A stretch of 62,266 nt of DNA from Rhizobiales bacterium UBA1912 (GCA_002337455.1 DDGC01000005.1:1-62266); one strand, 5' to 3'. Shown: positions 51,369 to 61,215, numbered from the stretch's first letter. Notes: generated by a model not told the origin, from the letters alone. A program made the numbers and translations.

Positions 51369-52967
51369 TTGGCCGGGATCCCCACCACCTGGCGTCCCGG
51401 CCGCCGCCATGTCGGCGCATCGGTCGCCGCCACCGTAGCCGTTCTGATCGCCGCGCTTCTGGTCTCCCTCTGGGTGGCCGGGCAGCGTTTTCCGACCACC
51501 GGTTCGAGCACCACAGACATAGGATACCTGCTGGTCACCTCGGCGATCCAGGCCGCCCTTTCGACGGTGCTTTCGATCCTGACCGGCATGGCGCTGGCCT
51601 GGACGCTCGACCGCCTGCGCTTTGCTGGCAGGGGCGTCGTCATCGGCCTTTTGTCCACAGCGCTGGTTATGCCCTCGCTCGTTATCGTCTCGGGCCTGCT
51701 CGCCATCTGGGGCCGCAATGGCTGGGTCAATGCCCTGCTCGCCCCGTTCGGGCTTGAAACCGGCTCATCGATCTTCGGGCTCGGCGGTATCATCGCCGCC
51801 CATGTCGTCCTCAACGGCGCCTTTTCGGCCCGCATCTTCATCGACAGGCTCGGCGCCATCCCGACCGAAAAGCTGAAACTCGGCCGCAGCCTGGGGCTCG
51901 GACCGCTCCGGCGTTTCGCCATCATCGATTTTCCGGCTCTCGCCGCCTCGATCCCCGGAGTGGCCGCCACCATATTCCTCTTGTGCTTTACCAGCTTCCC
52001 TATCGTCCTAACGCTGGGTGGCGGCCCAGCCAATCAGACCCTCGAAGTTGCCATCTATCAGGCTGTGCGCCTCGATTTCGATCTTGGGGCCGCCGTCAAT
52101 CTCGCCATCGTACAACTGGTGGTTTGCGCGGCCATCATCATTCCCGCATCGACCCTTTCGCCAGCCGCCAGCCTGTTCGGCGCACCCAACCGCATCCACT
52201 GGCCCGAGCGCCCGTGGATCACCGGCGTCCAGCGGGTCGTTCTCACCATTCTCCTCGCTGGCTTCCTCGCGCCTCTTGTCGCCGTTCTGGGCGAAGGCTC
52301 CGGCGCCATCTCCAACGTTCTCGCCCAATCCGCCTTCTGGCGCGCCACCGCAACCAGCCTGGTGATCGGCACACTCAGCGCCCTGCTCGCAATTGCCCTG
52401 GGGTTGGCACTCGGCATGGCCCGCGCCCTGCAGGCCAAAGGCTCACTCTGGCGTGCAGTGCTCGGCCTGCCGGTCTTTGCCTACCTCGCGGTGCCCGCCG
52501 TCGTTCTTTCGCTGGGTTTTTTCCTTCTAGCGCGCCTTACGGGCCTGGCGCCCGCGCTCGTCGCACCGATCGTTTTGATCCTCGCCAACGCGCTCCTCGC
52601 GCTACCCTTCGTTTTTGCCACTCTCGCCCCGCCCCTCGAAGCGCTCACCCTGCGCCACCATCGCGTCATCCGCGCGCTCGGCATGTCATCGTTGAGCCAA
52701 TGGCGCCGTATCGAGTGGCCGCTGCTCGGCCGACCCATCGGCTATGCCCTCGCCGTCGCCTTCGTCTTCTCGCTGGGCGATCTGGGCGTCATATCGCTGT
52801 TCGGAACATCCGAGTTTTCCACCCTGCCCTGGCTGATGTATCGCGCCCTGGGCGCCTATCGCACCAATGATGCCGAGGCCATCGCGGCGGTCCTGCTGAT
52901 CGTGAGCATTTCGGCCTTCATCCTCATCCCCAAACTCTTTGAGATCCTGACACATGCTCGAAATTGA
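51369..52967 (+). CDS. thiP: Thiamine ABC transporter permease
   Basis: The 532-residue protein is a fused permease with about twelve transmembrane helices. Two inner-membrane components each carry an EAA-like loop (KLKLGRSLGLGPLRRFAIIDFP and HHRVIRALGMSSLSQWRRIEWP). TTG 51369 is the start: GAGG lies 7 bp upstream inside the thiB stop region, and no ATG or GTG is available nearby. Its end overlaps thiQ by 14 bp. Confidence 0.92.
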   Translation: MAGIPTTWRPGRRHVGASVAATVAVLIAALLVSLWVAGQRFPTTGSSTTDIGYLLVTSAIQAALSTVLSILTGMALAWTLDRLRFAGRGVVIGLLSTALVMPSLVIVSGLLAIWGRNGWVNALLAPFGLETGSSIFGLGGIIAAHVVLNGAFSARIFIDRLGAIPTEKLKLGRSLGLGPLRRFAIIDFPALAASIPGVAATIFLLCFTSFPIVLTLGGGPANQTLEVAIYQAVRLDFDLGAAVNLAIVQLVVCAAIIIPASTLSPAASLFGAPNRIHWPERPWITGVQRVVLTILLAGFLAPLVAVLGEGSGAISNVLAQSAFWRATATSLVIGTLSALLAIALGLALGMARALQAKGSLWRAVLGLPVFAYLAVPAVVLSLGFFLLARLTGLAPALVAPIVLILANALLALPFVFATLAPPLEALTLRHHRVIRALGMSSLSQWRRIEWPLLGRPIGYALAVAFVFSLGDLGVISLFGTSEFSTLPWLMYRALGAYRTNDAEAIAAVLLIVSISAFILIPKLFEILTHARN

Positions 52968-53586
52968 CCGCCTGACCTTCAGCTATCGGTGCGGCGAAAC
53001 CGGGTTTGCCTTCGACCTGAGCATACGGCCCGGCGAAATCGCCGGCCTTACCGGCCCTTCCGGCGCCGGAAAATCCACCCTTTTCGATCTGATCGCCGGC
53101 TTCCTCGACCCCGCTTCGGGCGATATCCGGCTTTCCGGCCGCTCGATATTGGGCCTGCCGCCCGAGGATCGGCCCGTTTCGATCCTGTTTCAGTCGGACA
53201 ATCTATTCGACCACCTCTCCACCGGCGCCAATGTGGCGCTCGGGCTGGGCAGCACCGGCAGGGCCGATGATGAAAGGGTGATTGAAGCGCTCGCCCAGAT
53301 GGGGTTGTCGGGGATGATCTCCCGTCGCGCCGCGCAACTGTCGGGCGGCCAGAGACAGCGCGTTGCCCTGGCCCGCACCCTGCTGCGAAACCGGCCCATC
53401 CTGCTGCTCGACGAACCCTTCACCGGCCTCGACAGCGAAACCGCGGTGCCCATCCGCAATCTTGTCAGGCACATGGTGCGCGCCAATCACTGGCACGCCA
53501 TCGTGGTTTCCCATCAGCCCGAGGATATAGAAGCGCTGGCCGACAGCACCTACCGGATCGAAGACGGACGCACCGTTCCGGGCTAG
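52954..53586 (+). CDS. thiQ: Thiamine ABC transporter ATP-binding protein
   Basis: The 210-residue ATPase has Walker A TGPSGAGKSTLFDLI, signature LSGGQRQRVALARTLL, Walker B ILLLDEPFTGLD, and the switch His in VVSHQPED. It is the energising subunit for ThiBP. It starts inside the thiP coding region. Its stop shares CTAG with the stop of the convergent membrane protein gene at 53583. Confidence 0.94.
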   Translation: MLEIDRLTFSYRCGETGFAFDLSIRPGEIAGLTGPSGAGKSTLFDLIAGFLDPASGDIRLSGRSILGLPPEDRPVSILFQSDNLFDHLSTGANVALGLGSTGRADDERVIEALAQMGLSGMISRRAAQLSGGQRQRVALARTLLRNRPILLLDEPFTGLDSETAVPIRNLVRHMVRANHWHAIVVSHQPEDIEALADSTYRIEDGRTVPG

Positions 53587-55763
53587 TTGCCCGCCGCTTC
53601 ATCCGCTGGTTCCGCATCGGCCCCGGTGGCTGCATCGAGCTCCGCCCACGCCGCCAGAACGTCCGCGAAGATCGCCTCGCCATCTTCACCCTTTTCGAGC
53701 GTAAGAATGGCGCGGCGGCCGGTCCCATAGACCATCGCCAGGTCAATCCAATCGCGGCTTTCGAGCAGGTTGAGATTGTTCTCGACATCGAGGTCGCTGG
53801 CGCTCGACAGCGCAAACAGGAACGAATTGCCCACGATCCGCGCCGACGCGCCGGTCAACGGCTGACCCTGCACCAGTTCCTCGTTCTTGAGCAGGACGCC
53901 CGGCAGATTGGCGATGGAGCCGCCCACGAACGTCTCGGCCACCGAGAAATTCACCTCCATGAGATGACTTGCAGGCAGATTGGCGTCCGCGTTGCGGCGC
54001 AACAGAACCTCGACGTCCAGATTACGCGCCGGAATCGAAGCGTCGGCGACGATCGTCGGATGACCCAGTTCGTCTGTCCCGCGCGACCATTCCACGCTGC
54101 CCGTATAGGGCACAGCGCCCGCCGCACCACCGGCCTGCTCCTCGAGCAGCAGCGATTGCGGACCGTCGGTTGTTATCGCGACACCGGGCTCGTCCTCGCC
54201 ATCGCCGTCCGGGCTTGCCGGGGTTCCCGCTTCGGCCGGCAACCGATCCTCGAAGGTCGCTTCGGGTTCGGTTGGAGTTGTCGAGGGCGTCTCGGTCTCG
54301 GTGAAAGGAAGCTCTTCGCCCGGCATGGGCGCCCCGTTCACTTCGCCGTCGGCATTCGGCACGTCCGGCGTCGTATTGACCGCCGCTGGCGTTTCGGCAG
54401 GAACTGGTTCCTCTGGCACTTCCGCGTCGGCGACTTCGGTCGTGTCCGGCGTCTGGTTCTGGGCGAAGACCGCGTTGAGGTCGATAAAACCTTCGCGCCA
54501 GGCGAAATATCCCGCCAGGCCACCGCCACCCAGAAGCAGCACTGAAATCAGGAGGAAAATGGTAAAGGCGCCAAAGCCGCGCCGCGCAGACGGGTCGTCC
54601 TCGCCGGTGGCCGCTTCCTCGTCCGCCGCAGATGCTTCCTGCGCGTCGTCAGCAGCGGTCGTTTCGCCGCGGGCTTCGCGGTCGAGCGCCGCGATCGCCC
54701 GATCGATGGCAACCTGGGCATCGGAAACTTCCGGGCGCGCCAGAATGCCAGGTTCGAGATCCACTTCACGAACGCTCGACATCGCCGGTTCGGGTTCGGC
54801 GGCCACATCGTGCGATTCACTCAGCGGACGCCCGTGCAGATCGATCAGCGGCACCCCGCTCCGGGGCTGGGCATCGGCCTCTGAAATTATGAAGTGCTTT
54901 TCCTCGGTACCCGAAGGCTCATGGTCCTCCGGTTCGCTCAAAGGCACAAACGGAACGACGCGCTCATCCTCGTCCGGCTCGATCGCCGAAGGTTCCATAT
55001 CGTCGGGTTCGTTAGAAGCCTGCTCGGCCGACGCAATGATATCCTCGATAGACCCGGGCCGGAACGCTTCAGCTTTGGGCTCTGGTTCCGAAACGGGTTC
55101 GACAGCCTCGTCCTCTGCCGATGGTACGCTATCATCAACCGGCGCGAACATCGGGGCAGGCTCGGACGAGAACTGGTCCTCGTCTGCGATGGGTTCCTCC
55201 TCATCGCCTTCGGGCAATTGAGGCTCCGTCTCCGCGACGGCCGGCTCGTCGACCTCGGGTTCGACGGTTTCGGGTGCGACGGTTTCGAGTTCCGGTGTCT
55301 CGGGCTCGGTAACGAACTCATCAACCGGCGGCGTGACGAAATCGTCACTTTCGCTCTCGTCCGGCCCGATTTCGGGCTCGGCCCCGGCCGGAGCGTCGTT
55401 GCCGTCATCGAACGAGGCGACCGGTTCGGCCACATCCTCGATTTCGGGGGCAGCCTCGACTTCGGGCTCGGCCCCGGCCTCGGGCTCAACTTCGGGTACG
55501 GGTTCCGCTTCGGGTTCTGTTTCCTCCACCGCCCGGAACCGGCCCAAAAGCCGCTCTGTCGCTTCGTGCTCGACCTCGCGGATACAGTCTTCGAGATTTA
55601 GCCGATGGGTCGTTATCTCGCGTGCCGGCAAGGGCGGATCGATGGCGCGCAACTGGGCGACCAAAGCACTGCGCGCCTTTTCGTAAACGGCCCGGCGATT
55701 TGCCCCGGTATTGTCGGGCAGGGCATCGATCGCCTTGCGCAAGAGTTCACGATAGTCGGCCAT
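53583..55763 (-). CDS. Large acidic single-pass membrane protein
   Basis: The 726-residue protein has an N-terminal helical part with ELLRKAIDALPDNTGANRRA (about 1-75). A long Glu/Pro/Asp-rich disordered region follows (about 80-395), then one transmembrane helix near 405-425. A second Pro/Thr/Glu-rich region precedes a C-terminal domain (about 550-710), probably periplasmic. I do not recognise the family. The N-terminal motif recurs in hypothetical proteins of Hyphomicrobiales as I recall, but that needs checking. An envelope role is possible. Confidence 0.75.
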   Translation of the reverse strand: MADYRELLRKAIDALPDNTGANRRAVYEKARSALVAQLRAIDPPLPAREITTHRLNLEDCIREVEHEATERLLGRFRAVEETEPEAEPVPEVEPEAGAEPEVEAAPEIEDVAEPVASFDDGNDAPAGAEPEIGPDESESDDFVTPPVDEFVTEPETPELETVAPETVEPEVDEPAVAETEPQLPEGDEEEPIADEDQFSSEPAPMFAPVDDSVPSAEDEAVEPVSEPEPKAEAFRPGSIEDIIASAEQASNEPDDMEPSAIEPDEDERVVPFVPLSEPEDHEPSGTEEKHFIISEADAQPRSGVPLIDLHGRPLSESHDVAAEPEPAMSSVREVDLEPGILARPEVSDAQVAIDRAIAALDREARGETTAADDAQEASAADEEAATGEDDPSARRGFGAFTIFLLISVLLLGGGGLAGYFAWREGFIDLNAVFAQNQTPDTTEVADAEVPEEPVPAETPAAVNTTPDVPNADGEVNGAPMPGEELPFTETETPSTTPTEPEATFEDRLPAEAGTPASPDGDGEDEPGVAITTDGPQSLLLEEQAGGAAGAVPYTGSVEWSRGTDELGHPTIVADASIPARNLDVEVLLRRNADANLPASHLMEVNFSVAETFVGGSIANLPGVLLKNEELVQGQPLTGASARIVGNSFLFALSSASDLDVENNLNLLESRDWIDLAMVYGTGRRAILTLEKGEDGEAIFADVLAAWAELDAATGADAEPADEAAGN

Positions 55764-55821
55764 ATCTACTCAACATCACTTGTTGCCGGCATTAGACAAA
55801 GTTGTTTCTAAACAAGAAAAT

Positions 55822-57111
55822 TCAATCTTGAAACGGGTCCTGGACCAAAATCGTGTCTTCGCGTTCCGGACTTGTGGAGAGCATGGCCACGGTCGCGCCG
55901 ATCAGTTCTTCGATACGCCGCACATATTTGATCGCCTGAGCGGGCAATTCGGCCCAGCTCCGGGCGCCTGCGGTCGTTTCTTTCCAGCCATCCAGCGTTT
56001 CATAAATTGGCTTGACTCGACTTTGTGCCCCCATTGAGGCGGGCAGATAATCTATTCTTTGCCCGTCAAGCTCATAGCCCACGCAAACCTGGATTTCGTC
56101 CATCCCGTCCAGAACGTCCAGCTTGGTCAACGCAATGCCGTGAATGCCCGAAGTGCGCACCGTCTGGCGCACGATAACCGCATCAAACCAGCCGCAGCGC
56201 CGCTTGCGCCCGGTGACAACGCCAAACTCGTGCCCCTTCTCGCCAAGGAACTGCCCGACTTCGTTATCCTGCTCGGTCGGGAACGGGCCTTCGCCCACCC
56301 GGGTCGTATAAGCCTTGGTAATGCCGAGCACGTAATCGATTGCCGCCGGCCCCAGCCCCGAACCCGGCGCCGCCTGCCCGGCCACGGTGTTCGATGAGGT
56401 CACGAACGGATACGTGCCGTGGTCATTGTCGAGCAGTGCGCCCTGCGCGCCCTCGAACAGAATGCGCTCGCCGCGCTTGCGACGCTCGTCGAGCAACTCC
56501 CACACCCGGTCCATGAACGGCAGTATCTTGTCGGCCACCGCCATCAGTTCATCGTGGATCGCCTGCGCGGAAACCTCGACCGCCCCCATGCCGCGCCGCA
56601 GCGCGTTGTGGTGGGTCAACAGCCGCTCGATCTTGTCCATCAGCGTTTCGGGCTCGGCCAGATCGCACACGCGAATGGCGCGGCGGCCCACCTTGTCCTC
56701 ATAGGCTGGGCCGATGCCGCGCCGCGTCGTCCCGATCTTGAGCCCGGAATTGGAATCCTCGCGCAGCGCGTCGAGCTCGCGGTGCAGCGAAAGGATCAGC
56801 GGGGCATTTTCAGCAATGCGCAAAACCTCGGGGGTCACCGAAATGCCCTGCCCGGCGATCTTGTCGACTTCGGAAACGAAATGGTGCGGATCGACAACGA
56901 CGCCATTGCCGATCACCGAGAACTTGCCGCGCACGAGCCCAGAGGGCAGCAGCGAAAGCTTGTAGCTCACCCCGTCGATGACGAGGGTATGGCCGGCGTT
57001 GTGTCCGCCCTGATAGCGCACCACCACATCGGCGCGCTCGGAAAGCCAGTCAACGATCTTGCCTTTGCCCTCGTCGCCCCATTGCGAGCCGACCACCACA
57101 ACATTCGCCAT
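55822..57111 (-). CDS. purA: Adenylosuccinate synthetase
   Basis: The 429-residue enzyme matches PurA throughout: VVVGSQWGDEGKGKIVDWL (GTP-binding, residues 4-22), GGHNAGHTLV, GIGPAYEDKVGRRAIRV, and the late IMP/Asp-binding region with VTGRKRRCGWFD. It commits IMP to AMP. ATG 57111 fits the family start. It is monocistronic and divergent from the EamA transporter. Confidence 0.97.
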   Translation of the reverse strand: MANVVVVGSQWGDEGKGKIVDWLSERADVVVRYQGGHNAGHTLVIDGVSYKLSLLPSGLVRGKFSVIGNGVVVDPHHFVSEVDKIAGQGISVTPEVLRIAENAPLILSLHRELDALREDSNSGLKIGTTRRGIGPAYEDKVGRRAIRVCDLAEPETLMDKIERLLTHHNALRRGMGAVEVSAQAIHDELMAVADKILPFMDRVWELLDERRKRGERILFEGAQGALLDNDHGTYPFVTSSNTVAGQAAPGSGLGPAAIDYVLGITKAYTTRVGEGPFPTEQDNEVGQFLGEKGHEFGVVTGRKRRCGWFDAVIVRQTVRTSGIHGIALTKLDVLDGMDEIQVCVGYELDGQRIDYLPASMGAQSRVKPIYETLDGWKETTAGARSWAELPAQAIKYVRRIEELIGATVAMLSTSPEREDTILVQDPFQD

Positions 57112-57243
57112 TTACGCCAATTTCCCTTTCGTGTGCGCCACGTCCCCGCCTGTCCGGTCCGGGGGAGCCGCGATGAAAAATCTGTATTTCACCGCAAGCC
57201 AAAACGCTGATAAGTCCGGGTTCTATAAAGTACAAGGCCCGTT

Positions 57244-58218
57244 ATGACAAAGTCCCCTGCCTCCGCCGCGCAACCATCCAATCCATTCACGCGGCTGATG
57301 GGCCAACCCTACCTGCTTTTGACCCTCTCCGCGCTGTTCTGGGGCGCCAATATCATTGCCGGCAAACTGGCCATTGGCGAGCTCGATCCTTACGCGCTTT
57401 CGGTCATGCGCTGGATGGCGGCCTTTCTCATCATCATGCCCTTCGCATGGACGAGCCTGCGGGCCGAATGGATCGAAATCCGGCGCGGCTGGGGCTGGCT
57501 CGCCTTTTACGGTATTCTGGGTTTCACCAGTTTCAACGTCCTGCTTTACGCAGCCACGACCTACACCGCCGCCGTCAACGTCGCCATGATCCAGGCCGCC
57601 ATTCCGGTGCTTGTCATGGTCGGCAATTTCGCCATTTTCCGCGTCCGTGCCTCGGGGCTGCACATCGTGGGCGTGGTGCTCACCATCTATGGCGTCATCC
57701 ATGTCGCGACCCACGGCGCCCCGCTGCGGCTGGTCGGGCTCGACGTCAATATCGGCGACGCCATGATGCTGCTCGCCGCGCTGTTTTACGCACTCCACTC
57801 GCTCATGCTGCGTTACAAACCGAAGATCGGCTGGCTGAGCTTTATCGCCTGCACCAGCTTTTTCGCCATGCTCGCCGCCTTCGCTTATCAAGCCCTGTTC
57901 GGCACCGGCCCGGCGGGCCTCGTTGCGGAAGTCGCCACGATGAGCTGGCGCGGCTGGGCCGTCGTTATCTATGTGGCGCTGTTGCCCTCCATCGTCGCCC
58001 AGATGACCTACGCCCAAGGGGTCGAGCTGATCGGCCCCAACCGGGCGAGCCTGTTCATCAACCTCATCCCGGTGTTTGGCGCCCTGCTTGCGGTCTTCGT
58101 CCTCGGCGAAACCCTCGAGGCGTTTCACATGGCCGCCGCGGTCTTCATCATCGCCGGCATCGGGCTCGCCGAATATGCCGCCCGCCGCAATCTCCGCGAA
58201 ATCCTGAAGCCGCAATAA
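57244..58218 (+). CDS. EamA/DMT-family transporter
   Basis: The 324-residue protein has ten predicted transmembrane helices in two EamA repeats. The first starts LLTLSALFWGANIIAGKLA and the second contains RGWAVVIYVALLPSIVAQMTYAQGVELIGPNRAS. Family members export or import small metabolites; the substrate cannot be told from sequence. It is followed by a strong bidirectional terminator before serA. Confidence 0.9.
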   Translation: MTKSPASAAQPSNPFTRLMGQPYLLLTLSALFWGANIIAGKLAIGELDPYALSVMRWMAAFLIIMPFAWTSLRAEWIEIRRGWGWLAFYGILGFTSFNVLLYAATTYTAAVNVAMIQAAIPVLVMVGNFAIFRVRASGLHIVGVVLTIYGVIHVATHGAPLRLVGLDVNIGDAMMLLAALFYALHSLMLRYKPKIGWLSFIACTSFFAMLAAFAYQALFGTGPAGLVAEVATMSWRGWAVVIYVALLPSIVAQMTYAQGVELIGPNRASLFINLIPVFGALLAVFVLGETLEAFHMAAAVFIIAGIGLAEYAARRNLREILKPQ

Positions 58219-58246
58219 AAAAGGCCGGCATCGCTGCCGGCCCTTT
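58219..58246. terminator. Bidirectional terminator between EamA and serA genes
   Basis: GGCCGGCA-TCGC-TGCCGGCC (58223-58242) with A-rich and T-rich flanks on the two sides. Confidence 0.85.
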
Positions 58247-58267
58247 CACATTCATCTGCGCCATCAC

Positions 58268-59857
58268 TTAGACGGCAAAGACCAGCCGCTTGGCCTGCTT
58301 GACACCTTCGAGTTCCTCGATCTGCGTCAACTCGCCATCGGTCAATTCGCTGTCGATGGACAGAAGCGCGATCGCGTCCTTGCCCTGCTCGACCCGGCCG
58401 AGGTTGAAGTTGGCGATGTTGATCGCCAGCTGGCCCAATAGCGTACCCAGCCGCCCGATAAAGCCCGGCTTGTCCTCATTGGTGATGTAGAGCATGTGCG
58501 GGGTGACTTCCGCTTCAAGCGTGATGCCCTTGATCTCGACGATCCGCGGCGCCTTGGTGCCATAGACCGTACCGGCCACCGAGCGTTCCTGCCGCTCGGT
58601 CACGACAGTGAGGCGGATGAGGTTGTCGTAAGCGCCCACCTGCTCGCGATTGACGGTTTCAACCGCAATGCCGCGGTCCTTGGCCAGCGCCGGAGCCGAA
58701 ACCATGTTGACGTCACCCAGCAGCGGCTTGAGCACGCCATTGAGCAGCGCCGCCACCATCGGCTTGGTGTTGAGCGCCGACACGTCGCCCTCGAACTCGA
58801 TGCGGATGCCGCTGATTGCTGTTTCGGTCAACTGCCCGGCAAACGAGCCCAGAAGCTCGGCCAGCTTGACGAACGGGGTCAACTTGGGCGCTTCTTCCGC
58901 CGAAATCGAGGGGAAGTTCAAAGCGTTGATCACTTCGCCGGTGTTGAGATAGGCCGAAATCTGCTCAGCCACCTGCAGCGCGACGTTCTCCTGCGCTTCG
59001 GTGGTCGATGCCCCAAGATGAGGGGTGCAGATGACGTTTGCGAGGCCAAACAAGGGATTGTCCTTGGCCGGTTCTTCGAGGAACACGTCGAGCGCCGCGC
59101 CCGCCACCTTGCCCGCATCCAGCGCATCTTTCAGCGCCGCTTCATCGATCAGCCCGCCACGCGCGCAGTTGATGATCCGCACGCCGTCTTTCATCTTGGC
59201 AATCGCTTCTGCCGAAATGATGTTGCGCGTCGCATCGATCAGCGGCGTGTGCAGGGTTATGAAATCGGCCCGCGCCAGCAGATCGTCCAACTCGACCTTC
59301 TCGACGCCCAGATCCACAGCACGCTCAGGCGTGAGGAACGGATCGAAAGCGATTACTTTCATTTTCAGGCCCTGCGCGCGGTCGGCAACGATCGAGCCGA
59401 TATTGCCCGCCCCGATCAGCCCCAGCACCTTGTTGGTCACCTCAACACCCATGAAGCGGTTCTTTTCCCACTTGGACGCGCGTGTGGACGCATCGGCTTC
59501 CGGAATCTGCCGCGCCAGCGCCAGCATCATCGAAATCGCGTGCTCTGCAGTGGTGATCGAATTGCCGAACGGGGTGTTCATGACGATCACGCCCTTGGCA
59601 GTGGCTGCCGGGATATCGACATTGTCCACACCGATCCCGGCGCGCCCGATAACCTTGAGATTGGTGGCGTTGGCCAGAATCTTGTCGGTCACCTTGGTCG
59701 CCGAGCGGATGGCCAGCCCGTCATACTGCCCGATGATTTCGGCCAGCTTGTCCTTGTCCTTGCCCACGTCGGGCAGGTAATCCACCTCGACCCCATTGGC
59801 CTTGAAAATCTCGATCGCCGCCGGGCTGATCTTGTCTGAAACGAGAACCTTGGGCAT
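58268..59857 (-). CDS. serA: D-3-phosphoglycerate dehydrogenase
   Basis: The 529-residue long form of SerA has a split catalytic domain, a Rossmann NAD-binding domain (GLIGAGNIGSIVADRAQGL near 145) and catalytic Arg/Glu/His segments (NCARGGLIDE, PHLGASTTEAQ). An ASB (intervening) domain and a C-terminal ACT domain (TNEDKPGFIGRLGTLLGQL, about 455-529) follow. It performs the first step of serine synthesis. ATG 59857 has GGAGGG 4-9 bp upstream and is preferred over 59872. It follows serC by 63 bp on the same strand, so the two are probably co-transcribed from the serC leader. Confidence 0.96.
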   Translation of the reverse strand: MPKVLVSDKISPAAIEIFKANGVEVDYLPDVGKDKDKLAEIIGQYDGLAIRSATKVTDKILANATNLKVIGRAGIGVDNVDIPAATAKGVIVMNTPFGNSITTAEHAISMMLALARQIPEADASTRASKWEKNRFMGVEVTNKVLGLIGAGNIGSIVADRAQGLKMKVIAFDPFLTPERAVDLGVEKVELDDLLARADFITLHTPLIDATRNIISAEAIAKMKDGVRIINCARGGLIDEAALKDALDAGKVAGAALDVFLEEPAKDNPLFGLANVICTPHLGASTTEAQENVALQVAEQISAYLNTGEVINALNFPSISAEEAPKLTPFVKLAELLGSFAGQLTETAISGIRIEFEGDVSALNTKPMVAALLNGVLKPLLGDVNMVSAPALAKDRGIAVETVNREQVGAYDNLIRLTVVTERQERSVAGTVYGTKAPRIVEIKGITLEAEVTPHMLYITNEDKPGFIGRLGTLLGQLAINIANFNLGRVEQGKDAIALLSIDSELTDGELTQIEELEGVKQAKRLVFAV

Positions 59858-59920
59858 TGCGCCCTCCATCAAATCTGAAATTGGGAAATGGCGGCGCGCC
59901 CTGTGGCGCGCACGCTGAAA

Positions 59921-61111
59921 TCAGGCCAGAGCGGCTGCTTTTTCCTCGGCAAACGCCCAGTCGAGCCACGGCGTCAGCTTTTCGAGATCGGCCGTTTCCA
60001 CCGTCGAGCCGCACCAGATGCGGAAACCCGTCGGAGCGTCACGATAGCCGCCGATATCGTAGGCAACAGCTTCCTTGTCGAGCCGGGAGACAACCGCCTT
60101 GGCCAGTTTGGCCTGCGCCTCGTCGGAAAGCGCTGCGACGTCGGGATCGACGATTTTCAGGCACACCGAAGTGTTCGACCGCACAGCAGGATCGGTAGCG
60201 AGGAAATCGACCCAATCGGTCTTTGCCACCCAATCGGCAATCGCCTTTTCATTGGCATCGGCCCGCGCCTGCAGGGCCTTGAGCCCGCCTACCTTCAGGC
60301 CCCATTCCATGGCGTCCACGGCGTCTTCGATGCAGATCATCGACACTGTGTTGATGGTCGCGCCTTCAAAGACGTCGGCCATCAGTTTGCCGCCCTTGGT
60401 CAGCCGGAAAATCTTCGGCAGCGGCCGGTTGGCAGGCGTAAATGTTTCCAGCCGTTCCACGGCCCGCGGCGAGAGGATCAAAATGCCATGCGCGGCTTCG
60501 CCGCCCAGCGCCTTCTGCCAGGAAAACGTCACCACATCGAGCTTGGAAAAATCGAGGTTCTGCGCAAACGCCGCCGAAGTGGCGTCGCAAATGGTCAGCC
60601 CTTCGCGGTCCGCCGCGATCCAGTCCCCATCGGGAACGCGCACGCCCGAAGTCGTCCCGTTCCAGGTGAACACGACGTCGCGCGAAAAATCGACTTCGGA
60701 AAGGTCTGGCAGTTCGCCATATTCGGCCTTGAGCACCCGCACATCGTCGAGCTTGAGTTGCTTTTGAACGTCGGTGACCCACCCGGCCCCAAACGATTCC
60801 CATGTCAGCATGTCGACGCCCCGCGCCCCCAGCATGCCCCAGAGCGCCATTTCCACAGCGCCCGTATCGGATGCCGGCACGATGCCGATCAAATAGTCTT
60901 CGGGAACTTCCAGAAGCTCACGCGTCAGATCGATAGCGCGCTTGATCCGCGCCTTGGCCGGCTTGGCCCTGTGAGACCGCCCCACCAAAGCACCAGCAAG
61001 CGCCTCAACCGTCCACCCGGGACGCTTGGCGCAAGGACCTGACGAAAAATTGGGATTTTCCGGACGCAATGCCGGCTTCGCCACTTGGGTGGCGGCAGAA
61101 ATATCTGTCAT
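59921..61111 (-). CDS. serC: Phosphoserine aminotransferase
   Basis: The 396-residue PLP enzyme has NFSSGPCAKRPGW at the N-terminus, IVPASDTGAVEMALWGMLG, and the lysine Schiff-base segment VVTFSWQKALGGEAAHG (near residue 200). GFRIWCGSTVETADLEKL lies at the C-terminus. It matches the alphaproteobacterial SerC subgroup, which is longer than the E. coli form. It makes phosphoserine. ATG 61111 has GGATGGAG about 6 bp upstream, placed within a hairpin of the leader. Confidence 0.95.
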   Translation of the reverse strand: MTDISAATQVAKPALRPENPNFSSGPCAKRPGWTVEALAGALVGRSHRAKPAKARIKRAIDLTRELLEVPEDYLIGIVPASDTGAVEMALWGMLGARGVDMLTWESFGAGWVTDVQKQLKLDDVRVLKAEYGELPDLSEVDFSRDVVFTWNGTTSGVRVPDGDWIAADREGLTICDATSAAFAQNLDFSKLDVVTFSWQKALGGEAAHGILILSPRAVERLETFTPANRPLPKIFRLTKGGKLMADVFEGATINTVSMICIEDAVDAMEWGLKVGGLKALQARADANEKAIADWVAKTDWVDFLATDPAVRSNTSVCLKIVDPDVAALSDEAQAKLAKAVVSRLDKEAVAYDIGGYRDAPTGFRIWCGSTVETADLEKLTPWLDWAFAEEKAAALA

Positions 61112-61200
61112 GTTGCTCCATCCTTACAGATGGGCGTCCCTCGTTGGGGAGGGATGGCCCGCAGCCCGTATAGAGGAGGATGGGGGCGGTTGGCAAGGCC
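61112..61200 (-). ncRNA. Candidate serC leader motif
   Basis: The leader contains two tandem hairpins. One is distal: GGGC-g-TCCCTC...GAGGGA-tg-GCCC (61132-61160). The other is proximal: CCATC...GATGG (61118-61133), which contains part of the Shine-Dalgarno of serC. Two tandem hairpins before serC, the second near the ribosome-binding site, fit the serC RNA motif described for alphaproteobacteria. The ligand, if any, is unknown. The 5' limit is approximate. Confidence 0.55.
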
Positions 61201-61215
61201 GCTCAAGCAACTGTT

